NCBI GenBank assembly: GCA_963747835.1
Contig: CAVVGO010000006.1
Coordinates: 620,001 to 684,000, forward strand
DNA from: JAJPKK01 sp963747835
GTDB taxonomy: Bacteria > Pseudomonadota > Alphaproteobacteria > Rhizobiales > Xanthobacteraceae
Length of the DNA stretch: 64,000 nucleotides
Reading direction: 5' to 3'
This document shows positions 41,807-50,107 of this stretch, piece after piece. Position 1 is the first letter of the stretch; the number at the start of each line of letters is the position of its first letter. A program made the translations under genes and the position numbers. A model generated the notes under the pieces. The model was not told the origin of the DNA. It saw nothing but the letters and a program-made list of their open reading frames with translations, and made no database searches.

Positions 41807-42811
41807 TCACGCCACCTTCACCAGCATCTTGCCGAAGTTCTTCCCCTGCAGCATTCCCAGGAAAGCGGCCGGCGCGTTCTCCAGTCCCTCGACCACGTCC
41901 TCGCGATATTTGAGCTGTCCGCCACGCACCCATTCGCCGGCCTCGCGCAGAAAATCGGGCTGCCGGGCGGCGAAATCCGACACGATGAAGCCGCGCAGCG
42001 TCAGGCGCTTGCGCAGCACCGTGAACATGTCGGGGCCCGGCAGCGGCACCACGGCATTGTACTGGGCGATCAGCCCGCATACCGGAACGCGGGCGAAATC
42101 GTTGAGCAGCGGCCACACCGTCTGCTGCACGGTGCCGCCCACGTTCTCGAAATAGATGTCGATGCCGGACGGACAGGCGGCCGCGAGCGCCACGGCGAAA
42201 TCGGTGGCGCGGTGATCAACGCAGGCGTCGAAGCCGAGCACGTCGGTGACGAAGCGGCACTTGTCCGCGCCGCCTGCGATGCCGACCGCGCGGCATCCCT
42301 TGATCTTGGCGATCTGTCCGACCACCGAGCCGACCGCGCCGGAAGCCGCCGCCACCACCACGGTTTCGCCAGGCTTCGGCCGGCCGATTTCGAGCATCCC
42401 CACATAGGCCGTCATGCCCGGCATGCCGAGCACGCCGAGCGCGGTCGAGACCGGCGCCGCCGTCGGATCGAGCTTGCGCAGGTCGGCGCCATTCGAGAGC
42501 GCGTAATCCTGCCAGCCGCCGTAACCCATCACGATCTCGCCCGTCGCGAAACCCGGATGGCGCGATTTGACGATCTCGTTGACCGTGCCGCCGACCATCG
42601 GGGCGCCGACGTCCACCGACTTCGCGTACGACTTCACCGCGCTCATGCGCCCGCGCATGTAAGGATCGAGCGAGAGCCAGCGCGTCCGCATCAGCACCTC
42701 GCCGTCGGCAGGTGCCGGCACCGGGCCTTGCGCCAGCTCGAAATTGCCAAATCCGGGCGCACCTTCGGGTCGGCTCTTGAGCAGGATTTGCCGGTTGACA
42801 CTCTCAGCCAT
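41807..42811 (-). CDS. NADP-dependent oxidoreductase (CurA / leukotriene B4 dehydrogenase-like)
   Basis: A 334-aa medium-chain dehydrogenase/reductase without the zinc ligands. MRTRWLSLDPYMRGRM and the nucleotide-binding AAASGAVGSVVGQIAKIKG are typical of the curcumin-reductase / 2-alkenal-reductase branch that saturates alpha,beta-unsaturated carbonyls with NADPH. NVGGTVQQTVWPLL fits the same group. The ATG at 42811 has GGAGAG upstream. It is divergent from the small-protein pair at 43.0-43.9 kb. Confidence 0.92.
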   Translation of the reverse strand: MAESVNRQILLKSRPEGAPGFGNFELAQGPVPAPADGEVLMRTRWLSLDPYMRGRMSAVKSYAKSVDVGAPMVGGTVNEIVKSRHPGFATGEIVMGYGGWQDYALSNGADLRKLDPTAAPVSTALGVLGMPGMTAYVGMLEIGRPKPGETVVVAAASGAVGSVVGQIAKIKGCRAVGIAGGADKCRFVTDVLGFDACVDHRATDFAVALAAACPSGIDIYFENVGGTVQQTVWPLLNDFARVPVCGLIAQYNAVVPLPGPDMFTVLRKRLTLRGFIVSDFAARQPDFLREAGEWVRGGQLKYREDVVEGLENAPAAFLGMLQGKNFGKMLVKVA

Positions 42812-43023
42812 CGACGCTCTCCGGTTTCATCGCGCCACCGCTTCGCGCAAGCTCGGCGCGGCGGCAGGATGGACCGCAATCCCCCTTACGGGCAAGACCG
42901 ATGGCGTCGGCCGGAATTGCCAACGCGGTTGAAATCGCGCGGTCCCATCTTGAGGAACGGCGCCGGCGCCGCTAGGATTCGTTCGAGCATCGGACTCTGC
43001 AATCGACCTTGGGAGATTTCGCC

Positions 43024-43374
43024 ATGGACAGTCGGGTTGCGATTTGCGTCCTCGTTACCGCGGTGTCGGTTGGAGCGGCCTCGGCGCATCATGGTTGGGG
43101 CAGCTACGACGCCACCAAGTCCTTCGCCATCACGGCGCCGGTCGAGACGCTCGCCTGGGCGGACCCGCACACCCACATCACGCTCAAATACCAGGGCGAC
43201 ACCTGGGAGGCGACGCTCGCCCCGCTGTTCCGCATGCAGGCGCGCGGCCTCTCGGAGCCAATGCTCAAGCCCGGGACCGAGGTCACGGTGGAGGGTTATC
43301 CGTCGACGCGGCTTGCCCATGAGATGCGGGCGGAGCGGATCACGATCGCGGGCAAAGCCGTGGAACTGCGCTGA
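43024..43374 (+). CDS. Secreted DUF6152-type protein
   Basis: A 116-aa exported protein. The ATG at 43024 has GGGAGA upstream; its signal peptide ends ASA and the mature protein opens HHGWGSYD, the characteristic start of DUF6152 proteins. The rest is a small beta-rich domain (ITAPVETLAWADPHTHITLK). The histidines suggest metal binding, but this is not established. It is followed six bases later by a membrane-protein gene. Confidence 0.8.
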   Translation: MDSRVAICVLVTAVSVGAASAHHGWGSYDATKSFAITAPVETLAWADPHTHITLKYQGDTWEATLAPLFRMQARGLSEPMLKPGTEVTVEGYPSTRLAHEMRAERITIAGKAVELR

Positions 43375-43380
43375 CGTGGA

Positions 43381-43857
43381 ATGCTGTTCGACGCCTTCAA
43401 CGGGATGATGACGGCGCTTGAACAGTCCGCCCTCGGCCAGGCAGCGCGGGGCTCGGGCTGGCTCTATCCGGCCGCCAACGTGGTGCACGTGCTGGGCGCG
43501 GCGCTGCTGGTCGGCGCCATCGTGACCTTCGACATCCAGGTACTGCGGCGCGCTCCCGGCGCCGGCGTGGTGTTACGCGCCGTCATCCCGGTTGCGGTCG
43601 TGGGGCTGGTCGCGCAGTTCGCCTCCGGCATTGTCCTCCTCGCCGCCGACGCGATGCCGGTCGCGACCAACCCAGCGTTCGAATTCAAGATGGCGATGCT
43701 CGTATTAGGCCTCGTCAACGTGGCGGCGTTCCGCTGGCGGTTCGGCGGCGCGCTCGCAAAAGATGCCCCGCTCGACGGCGCGGCGGCGCTCGCCGCGGTG
43801 TCGCTCGCAAGCTGGGTGCTGGTGCTGCTGGCGGGGCGCTTCATCGCGTATCTGTAG
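43381..43857 (+). CDS. Small 4-TM membrane protein (DUF6644/DUF2214-like)
   Basis: A 158-aa protein with about four membrane spans. ANVVHVLGAALLVGAIVTFDIQVLR has a conserved His followed by an Asp within the second helix, seen in DUF2214/DUF6644-type proteins, which may bind haem. It starts six bases after the DUF6152 gene, so they are co-translated. In related genomes the two occur together; their joint role is unknown. Confidence 0.72.
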   Translation: MLFDAFNGMMTALEQSALGQAARGSGWLYPAANVVHVLGAALLVGAIVTFDIQVLRRAPGAGVVLRAVIPVAVVGLVAQFASGIVLLAADAMPVATNPAFEFKMAMLVLGLVNVAAFRWRFGGALAKDAPLDGAAALAAVSLASWVLVLLAGRFIAYL

Positions 43858-43930
43858 TTCAACTCCCGAGCATCATTCCTTGTCATACCCGCGCTTGTCG
43901 CACGAGTGATGCTTCTGACGATGCGCCGCC

Positions 43931-45109
43931 TCACGCCGCCTCCGCGCGGGGCTGCTTGTAGGCCTTCAGCCGCGGCAGCACTTCCTTGGCGAACAAGGTG
44001 AGATTGTCGACCGTATCCTCGTGGGACAGGCTGCCGGCATGCCCCATCATGAGGAGGTTGCCCATGCCGCCGCAATAATCGCAGAAGTCGACGATCTGGG
44101 CGTAGACCTGATCGGGCGTGCCGCAGAATAACAGGGCGGCGTCGATCAGGTCCTGGACGCTGCCGCTGTGCATGTCGACGAAGCGGCCGTCCCTGGTCTT
44201 GCTGCGCTGGCGCGTCTCCCCGCGCAGGATGCGCGCATTGTCCTCGATCGAGAGATAGCCGGGCGGGTTGCGGAATTGCGGCGCCACGATGCCGGAGGTG
44301 CGCAGATAGCTCGCGATGAATTCGGCCCGTGCCCGCGCGGTGCGCTCGTCCGCCGCGACCGCGACGAGGCCGAGATAGCCGAACCGGTCCGCCGACGGCG
44401 CCGGCCGGCCCTTCGACACATATCCGGCCCGATAGGCATCAAACAGCGGGCGGGTCGCAAAGCCGGTGCCGAGCGTCGCCATCACGTAACCCTTCTCACC
44501 CAGCACCCGCGCATTGGTGCGGCTGCCGGTGGTGCTCCACACCGGCGGATGCGGCTCCTGCCACGGCCGCGGCCACAGATTCACCTGGCGATAATGGAAG
44601 TGCTCGCTCTCCCAATTGAACGGCTCGCCGTGGCTTGTCATCGCCTTGATGATGAAGTCGTGGGATTCCCAGAACCGGTCCATAACGCCGACCGGGTTCT
44701 GGTTCGACACCGGAAATTCATACGGCACACCTTTGATGAAGCCCATATCGAGTCGGCCGCGCGAGATCACGTCGATGGTGGCAAGCTCCTCGGCGCAGCG
44801 CAGCGGATCGGTCCGGTGGCCGATCGGATAGCCGAGCACGAGCAGGCGCGCGTGCCTAGTCTCGCGCGCCAGCACCGTCAGCCCAACGATCGCGGTGCAC
44901 GACATGCAGGTCGCGGTCGAGTGGTGCTCGTTGAGCATGATGTCGAGGCCGAGCTCATCGGCAAGCCGCCATTCGTCGTAATAGCGGTGCAACAGGTCGG
45001 CCGCGATCCTGGGGTCCTGCCTGGCGTTGGGCAGGTTGACCCGCAACGAGCCGTCATGATCCGACCACGCCGGGTAGTAGGGCTGCTCGGTAAACTGATA
45101 GACCCGCAT
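43931..45109 (-). CDS. LLM-class flavin-dependent monooxygenase
   Basis: A 392-aa bacterial-luciferase-like FMN/F420 enzyme. LADELGLDIMLNEHHSTATCMS, RLLVLGYPIGHRTDPLRCAEELATID and GRLDMGFIKG are the usual barrel motifs. The C-terminal FCGTPDQVYAQIVDF is typical of the C2-monooxygenase branch. The start at 45109 follows a GAGAGGG ribosome site. It lies 102 bp downstream of an alpha/beta hydrolase on the same strand, a pairing common in degradation of esters, sulfonates or aromatic compounds. Confidence 0.9.
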   Translation of the reverse strand: MRVYQFTEQPYYPAWSDHDGSLRVNLPNARQDPRIAADLLHRYYDEWRLADELGLDIMLNEHHSTATCMSCTAIVGLTVLARETRHARLLVLGYPIGHRTDPLRCAEELATIDVISRGRLDMGFIKGVPYEFPVSNQNPVGVMDRFWESHDFIIKAMTSHGEPFNWESEHFHYRQVNLWPRPWQEPHPPVWSTTGSRTNARVLGEKGYVMATLGTGFATRPLFDAYRAGYVSKGRPAPSADRFGYLGLVAVAADERTARARAEFIASYLRTSGIVAPQFRNPPGYLSIEDNARILRGETRQRSKTRDGRFVDMHSGSVQDLIDAALLFCGTPDQVYAQIVDFCDYCGGMGNLLMMGHAGSLSHEDTVDNLTLFAKEVLPRLKAYKQPRAEAA

Positions 45110-45211
45110 CGGACCCTCTCAACGGCTAGAATGCGCGGCGGGTTCGGCCCGCGTCCATCGACTTAGCAAAACTTTCATTTGAAGCGTCACCGGGTCAAGG
45201 CCTGCGATGCC

Positions 45212-46009
45212 CTAAGCGCCGGCTTTGGCGAATGCCAGCGCGCGCTCCGCAAAGAGCTTGGGCTGCTCGATATGGGGGAAGTGGCCGGCACCGGCGATCG
45301 GCTCGAATTTTGCGCCCGGCATCGCGGCGCAGAACGCGCGGCCGTACGCTTCGCCGACGAGGTGGTCGGCGGTGCCCCACAGCACCAGGGTCGGAATGTC
45401 GACGCGATGCAGCCGGCCCTTGAGCTTGGGGTCGTGCATGTAGGGCGACCAGATGTAGATCGCGGCGACCTCGCGGTCGCGGGCCGCGACCGTCACCTCG
45501 TCTTCCGTCATGGCGCGGTAATCGCGCTTGCCGGCCGCCGGGTCAGCGAAAGCCTTTTCGATGAACTCGTTTTCCACCATCGCGAAAATGTCGAGAATGT
45601 CGCGGGTCTCGCGATCGGAGACCTTGACGCCGATCGGATTGGCAAGCACCAGGCGGGACATGCGGGCGGTCGATTTCACTGCCATCGCGGCCGCAATCCA
45701 GGCGCCGAGCGAGGACCCGATGACGAGGGCATCGCGCAGGTCAAGCGCATCCATGACATCGAGATAGAAATAAGCGAGGTCCTCGACCGTGTTGATGCCG
45801 GACGGCCGCTCCGAATGACCGAAGCCCGGATGCGACGGCGCGATCAATCTGCCGGCTTCGGCGAGGAGCGAAAGCACGGGCCACGCGGGGTCGAGGCCGA
45901 TATGGGGATGGAGAAACAAAATCGGCGGGCCATGCCCGCGATCGATCAGTTCGAGCCGCGCCCCGTTGACGACGATCGACGATGTCGGCGCCTCGACGGC
46001 GACGTTCAT
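45212..46009 (-). CDS. Alpha/beta hydrolase
   Basis: A 265-aa hydrolase. The oxyanion region is LFLHPHIGLD, the nucleophile serine lies in VIGSSLGAW, and the late aspartate and histidine in LWGTADHLVG and GAGHFPH complete the triad. The sequence fits meta-cleavage-product or enol-lactone hydrolases in general outline. It is upstream of the LLM monooxygenase and probably co-transcribed. Confidence 0.88.
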   Translation of the reverse strand: MNVAVEAPTSSIVVNGARLELIDRGHGPPILFLHPHIGLDPAWPVLSLLAEAGRLIAPSHPGFGHSERPSGINTVEDLAYFYLDVMDALDLRDALVIGSSLGAWIAAAMAVKSTARMSRLVLANPIGVKVSDRETRDILDIFAMVENEFIEKAFADPAAGKRDYRAMTEDEVTVAARDREVAAIYIWSPYMHDPKLKGRLHRVDIPTLVLWGTADHLVGEAYGRAFCAAMPGAKFEPIAGAGHFPHIEQPKLFAERALAFAKAGA

Positions 46010-46147
46010 GCAAGCCCCATGTATTCATGGCCTCCCCGCGTGTTTATCGGTATCGACGGGACGCCGTTTTGGCAACCGGCTCGACGCAACCGGCGCAATC
46101 GGCTAATCGCCTCTGGCCGATGCATCCCGAAAAAGCCGGAGCCCGCC

Positions 46148-46999
46148 ATGGCCGACCCTGCCGTTCAACTGCGACCCGCCGTGACTTACGCGACCCACGA
46201 CGGCGTTGCCTTGCAGGGCGACCTCTATCTGCCGAAATCGCGCGGCAGCGTACCGGCGCTCGTCGCCGTGCACGGCGGCGGCTGGCAGCAGGGCGCGCGG
46301 AGCACGTTTTCGCATTGGGGTAACCATCTGGCAGCGCGCGGCCACGCCCTGTTCACCATCAGCTACCGCTTCGCCAAGAAGGGCCACAAGACCTTCCCGC
46401 AGGCCGTCCAGGACGTGCTGGCCGGCGTTCAGTTCGTTCGCGGCAACGCGGCCGAGCTAGGCATCGATCCCGCCCGCATCGGGCTCATCGGCGCCTCCGC
46501 GGGCGCTCATCTCGCCGCCCTCGCGGCGCTCGGCGGCCGCGCGCCGCTGTTTGCGGGCGGCTACCCGGACGATCCGCATGCCGGCGTCGACACGACGGTC
46601 AAGGCGCTGGTCGGTGTCTATGGCGTCTACGATCTCGCCGCCATGTGGGAGTACTACGCTGCCAACAATCCGCTCGACAACAACATAGAGAATTTCCTCG
46701 GCGCCGCGCCACCGCAGAACCGCGCGGTCTACTTCGATGCCATGCCGGCCAGCTATGCCACCTATGCGAACAGCCAAACGGCAGTGTTACTTGGCCTCGG
46801 CACCGAGGACGATCTCGTCGACCGCAAGCTTCACTCGGAAGCATTCCTCAAGGCGCTCAAACAGGCGGGATTTTACGCCCGTCCCTGCGTGGTCCAGGGT
46901 GCCGGACATTATTGGCTGAGCGATCCGCTGGACGAGACCGGCAGCTACAGCGGCTTCTTCGCGCCGCGCTTGATGCGGTTCCTGGCAGAGAAGCTGTAA
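46148..46999 (+). CDS. Alpha/beta hydrolase (acetylesterase / dienelactone-hydrolase-like)
   Basis: A 283-aa hydrolase with an HGGGW oxyanion motif (VAVHGGGWQQG), the nucleophile GASAGAH and a late GAGHYW histidine, as in the esterase/lipase group of BD-FAE-type enzymes. The ATG at 46148 has a GGAG ribosome site and no family sequence precedes it. It is divergent from the other hydrolase. Substrate unknown, probably a short ester or lactone. Confidence 0.88.
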   Translation: MADPAVQLRPAVTYATHDGVALQGDLYLPKSRGSVPALVAVHGGGWQQGARSTFSHWGNHLAARGHALFTISYRFAKKGHKTFPQAVQDVLAGVQFVRGNAAELGIDPARIGLIGASAGAHLAALAALGGRAPLFAGGYPDDPHAGVDTTVKALVGVYGVYDLAAMWEYYAANNPLDNNIENFLGAAPPQNRAVYFDAMPASYATYANSQTAVLLGLGTEDDLVDRKLHSEAFLKALKQAGFYARPCVVQGAGHYWLSDPLDETGSYSGFFAPRLMRFLAEKL

Positions 47000-47196
47000 G
47001 GCGAGTGGGCGCGCGCTTTCTCTTTCACCCGAGCGAAAGTCGAATCAGCCGTAGGGTTCGCAAAGCCAACGGGTCCGGCCTGCGGCTGGCCCGATGACAG
47101 GCTCCGCGTGCCCAAATTGCTTGCGTCAAAGCGGGGGCACGGCGCGAAGAGCGCCCTTGCCCCCTACCGACCGCATGCATCTCATTGGAACATGCT

Positions 47197-48150
47197 CTAG
47201 AAATCCGGCTGCTTCGCGATTGGCACCGACGCGTTCTTGTCGGAATAGTATTGGGTTCTCCCATCGTGGAAAGCTTCGATGTTTTCGGCGCAAACATATT
47301 CTTGCCATGACGTGTGGGGCGCGCGCCGATACGTGATCATCGCCGACCACGGCATCGTGAAGACGCCTTCATCCTCGATGGTGAATACAAGCTGCAATCC
47401 CTTGCCCTTGTAGTTGGGATCGACCCCATAGGCACGGATGAACGGCATGTCCTTTTCAGCGCGGTCCTGGGCCTCCTTGGCGGCTTCGTAGTCGATCAGC
47501 CGGTAGCGTTCGGTCACATGCAGAGCCGCCGTGTGCGGCGTGCCCAAACGGTCGATCATCGCATACGGCCCGACCCTGATGCCGACGGTGTCGATCACCA
47601 GGGTGTCGCCCTCGTAACGGCCAACAGAGTCACCATACGTGGACGGGATCACATGCGCCGGATGCGACCCGTTCAGCCGCACCTGCCGGAACCCATGGTC
47701 GTGATGATAAAGCATCGTGATCTGGTTCGGCTGCTGCAGCATCTCCATTTCAAAGTTCCAGAAAATGTAGGGTACGCCCTGGGGCCAGCACATGCTGTCC
47801 GGGTCCGGAAAGGCGAGCCCCGTCAACGAGATTTCGCCGCGCTTCTTGATGATCTCCGCCGCCTGCGGTTTCAGAATCGGATTGGCGTAATCGCCGACCA
47901 ATATGCCGAAATCGCCTTGCCCCGTGCGCAAGCGGGCCTTGTTCCGCACCGGGCCCGGACCCGATAACGGCTGCTCGAAGCCGAGGAAAGGGTGCGCCCA
48001 AACGCCGGAAAAATCCGGGACGGACGCGGCGTCTCGCGGACCGTCATCGGCCCGCTCGGCCGCAGGCACCACCGCTTGCCCCACGGCGAGTGTCACAACC
48101 GCAGCCGCCAACGTCGCCACTAAGATGAAGCCCCGTCGCTGGAGATTCAT
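47197..48150 (-). CDS. Secreted protein of unknown function (paralogue at 37 kb)
   Basis: A 317-aa exported protein. The ATG at 48150 has a strong AGGAGG site and starts a signal peptide (FILVATLAAAVVTLAVGQAV). Mature motifs PDFSGVWAHPFLGFE, MCWPQGVPYIFWNFEM, YHHDHGFRQVRLNG and GRYEGDTLVIDTVG mirror those in the 36990-37835 protein. Relatives are widespread in soil proteobacteria. The fold is probably a beta-propeller or beta-sandwich, but this is a guess. Confidence 0.78.
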   Translation of the reverse strand: MNLQRRGFILVATLAAAVVTLAVGQAVVPAAERADDGPRDAASVPDFSGVWAHPFLGFEQPLSGPGPVRNKARLRTGQGDFGILVGDYANPILKPQAAEIIKKRGEISLTGLAFPDPDSMCWPQGVPYIFWNFEMEMLQQPNQITMLYHHDHGFRQVRLNGSHPAHVIPSTYGDSVGRYEGDTLVIDTVGIRVGPYAMIDRLGTPHTAALHVTERYRLIDYEAAKEAQDRAEKDMPFIRAYGVDPNYKGKGLQLVFTIEDEGVFTMPWSAMITYRRAPHTSWQEYVCAENIEAFHDGRTQYYSDKNASVPIAKQPDF

Positions 48151-48403
48151 GTTCCCTCCTTTATGGTGCCGCCGTCCCGCCGTCGGCTTTCGGGTGAGGT
48201 TACACCCTCTGCGGATGGGCTTGGAAGGGGTGCGCGATAGCCACCGCCCAGTGCGCGATGTCGGGAGGTTGGCCGCTTCCTGGGCAAAGCTGCCGGGTGA
48301 CCTTGGTTGCGTGAAAACTCCGACGCTCTTTTGCGACGTAGAATTTTCGCCTCGCGCGGACGTAAGTGCCAGCCGCATTCCTGTGGCAAACGCCGTCAGG
48401 CGG

Positions 48404-48430
48404 TTGACAAAATAGGAATAGTCCTATAAT
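48404..48430 (+). promoter_or_regulatory. Sigma70-like promoter overlapped by an ATAGGA palindrome
   Basis: A consensus TTGACA (48404-48409) and TATAAT (48425-48430) are separated by 15 bp, two short of ideal. A perfect inverted repeat ATAGGA-ATAG-TCCTAT occupies 48412-48427, overlapping the -10. It lies 260 bp upstream of hmgA and could drive that operon under a repressor. The regulator is not in the window. Confidence 0.5.
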
Positions 48431-48498
48431 CTCACGACTTCGGGCGACCGGTGCGGGCGGACCGTCGTAGAGATCAATCGAGCAAAACCCGCGGGCCA

Positions 48499-48543
48499 TT
48501 TTGGCGGAACAAACCCACGGCGTTTTTGGCAGAACAAAGCCAC
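48499..48543 (+). repeat. 20-bp direct repeat upstream of hmgA
   Basis: TTTTGGCGGAACAAACCCAC at 48499-48518 recurs as TTTTGGCAGAACAAAGCCAC at 48524-48543, with two mismatches and a 25-bp period. It could be a tandem activator site or a repeat remnant. Confidence 0.55.
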
Positions 48544-48689
48544 CATGCGATTCTGAAACAAATTCAATGTGTTGAGCGCCCGCGAACTGCCTCGCGCAGC
48601 GTTGCGAAAACTGTTTCACTGGTAACTAGATTCATTCTAATATACCGTCCGCGTACCCTCGAACGGGCGACCTAGTCCGGAGCGATCCC

Positions 48690-50045
48690 ATGGCGCACGA
48701 TACCAAGTCCGATACCAAGCCCGAGCGGTCTCGCGGCAAGGCCGTGCCCGGGCTCGACGCGATTGCCTATCAGTCCGGCTTCGGCAATCAGTTCTCCACC
48801 GAGGCGGTGCCGGGCGCGTTGCCGGTTGGACGCAACAGTCCGCAACGCGCGCCGCTCGGGCTTTATGCGGAGCAGATTTCCGGCACCGCATTCACGGCGC
48901 CGCGCCACGAGAACCGGCGCACCTGGACCTATCGCATCCGGCCCTCGGTAGTGCACAAGCCTTACAAGCGCATCGAGAACGGGCTGCTGCGCACCGGGCC
49001 GTTCAATGAGACCGAGGCGACGCCGTCGCAACTGCGCTGGAGCCCGTTCCCGATTCCGACGACGCCGACCGATTTCATCGACGGCATCATCACCATCGGA
49101 GGCAGCGGCAGTGCCGCCGATCAGTCCGGCATGGCGGTCCATGTCTACGCCGCCAATACCTCGATGAAGGAGCGCTATTTCTACAACGCGGACGGCGAGA
49201 TGCTCATCGTCCCGCAGCAGGGCCGGGTGCGCTTTTTCACCGAACTCGGCATCCTGGACGTGGAGAATGGCGAGATCGCCGTGATCCCGCGTGGCCTACG
49301 GTTTCGCGTCGAGCTTCCGGACGGCCCGTCGCGCGGCTACATTTGCGAGAACTACGGCCAGATGCTGCGGCTGCCCGAACTCGGGCCGCTCGGCGCCAAC
49401 GGGCTTGCCAATACGCGCGATTTCGAAGCGCCGGTCGCCGCCTACGAGACCAAGGAAGTGCCGTGCGTCGTGGTGGCGAAGTTCCAGGGTAACCTATGGG
49501 CGGCCGAAATGGCGCATTCGCCGCTCAGCGTCGTCGCCTGGCATGGCAACCTCGCCCCCTACAAATACGATCTCGCGCGCTTCATGGTGATCGGCTCCAT
49601 CAGCTTCGACCATCCGGACCCATCGATTTTCAGCGTGCTCACGGCACCGTCCGACGTGGCCGGAACTGCCAACATCGATTTCGTCATCTTCCCGCCGCGC
49701 TGGCTGGTCGGCGAGGATACGTTCCGGCCGCCCTGGTTTCATCGCAACGTGATGTGCGAGTTCATGGGACTGCTCAAGGGCGCCTACGACGCCAAGGCGG
49801 AAGGCTTCCTGCCGGGCGGCGCCAGCCTGCACAACTGCATGAGCGCCCACGGACCCGATGCCGAGACCTTCGAGCGCGCTTCCGCGGCAGACCTCAAGCC
49901 GCACAAGCTTGAAAACACCATGGCATTCATGTTCGAAAGCCGCTTCGCCATGCGGCTTACTCGCTACGCCATGGAATCCTCGGAGTTGCAGCACGATTAT
50001 TTCGAAGGCTGGCAAGGGTTGAAGCGGCATTTCCCGGGCAAGTGA
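48690..50045 (+). CDS. hmgA: Homogentisate 1,2-dioxygenase
   Basis: A 451-aa cytoplasmic Fe(II) dioxygenase that opens homogentisate to maleylacetoacetate. The start YQSGFGNQFSTEAVPGALP is diagnostic. Iron ligands lie in WFHRNVMCEFMG and in LHNCMSAHGPD. Length equals the family norm. A GGAG ribosome site precedes the ATG. fahA follows 62 bp later; maleylacetoacetate isomerase is not adjacent, though the GST at 39.5 kb is of a different class. Together these support tyrosine/phenylalanine breakdown to fumarate and acetoacetate. Confidence 0.97.
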   Translation: MAHDTKSDTKPERSRGKAVPGLDAIAYQSGFGNQFSTEAVPGALPVGRNSPQRAPLGLYAEQISGTAFTAPRHENRRTWTYRIRPSVVHKPYKRIENGLLRTGPFNETEATPSQLRWSPFPIPTTPTDFIDGIITIGGSGSAADQSGMAVHVYAANTSMKERYFYNADGEMLIVPQQGRVRFFTELGILDVENGEIAVIPRGLRFRVELPDGPSRGYICENYGQMLRLPELGPLGANGLANTRDFEAPVAAYETKEVPCVVVAKFQGNLWAAEMAHSPLSVVAWHGNLAPYKYDLARFMVIGSISFDHPDPSIFSVLTAPSDVAGTANIDFVIFPPRWLVGEDTFRPPWFHRNVMCEFMGLLKGAYDAKAEGFLPGGASLHNCMSAHGPDAETFERASAADLKPHKLENTMAFMFESRFAMRLTRYAMESSELQHDYFEGWQGLKRHFPGK

Positions 50046-50107
50046 CGGGCTGGAGCAAGGCCCGTCGCTGAAGCCGTTACTCGGCCCCTTCATGGTAAAG
50101 GCCCCTC

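Larger units (their letters stand above)
48151..48689. other. Intergenic region upstream of hmgA
   Basis: A 540-bp gap between the divergent secreted-protein gene and hmgA. It contains a promoter-like element with palindrome (48404-48430), a 25-bp-period direct repeat (48499-48543), and a small TAGA-N5-TCTA inverted repeat near 48628-48641 close to the hmgA start. No protein is supported; the 74-codon plus-strand frame here (48451-48675) is basic and unlike any family I know. Confidence 0.5.
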
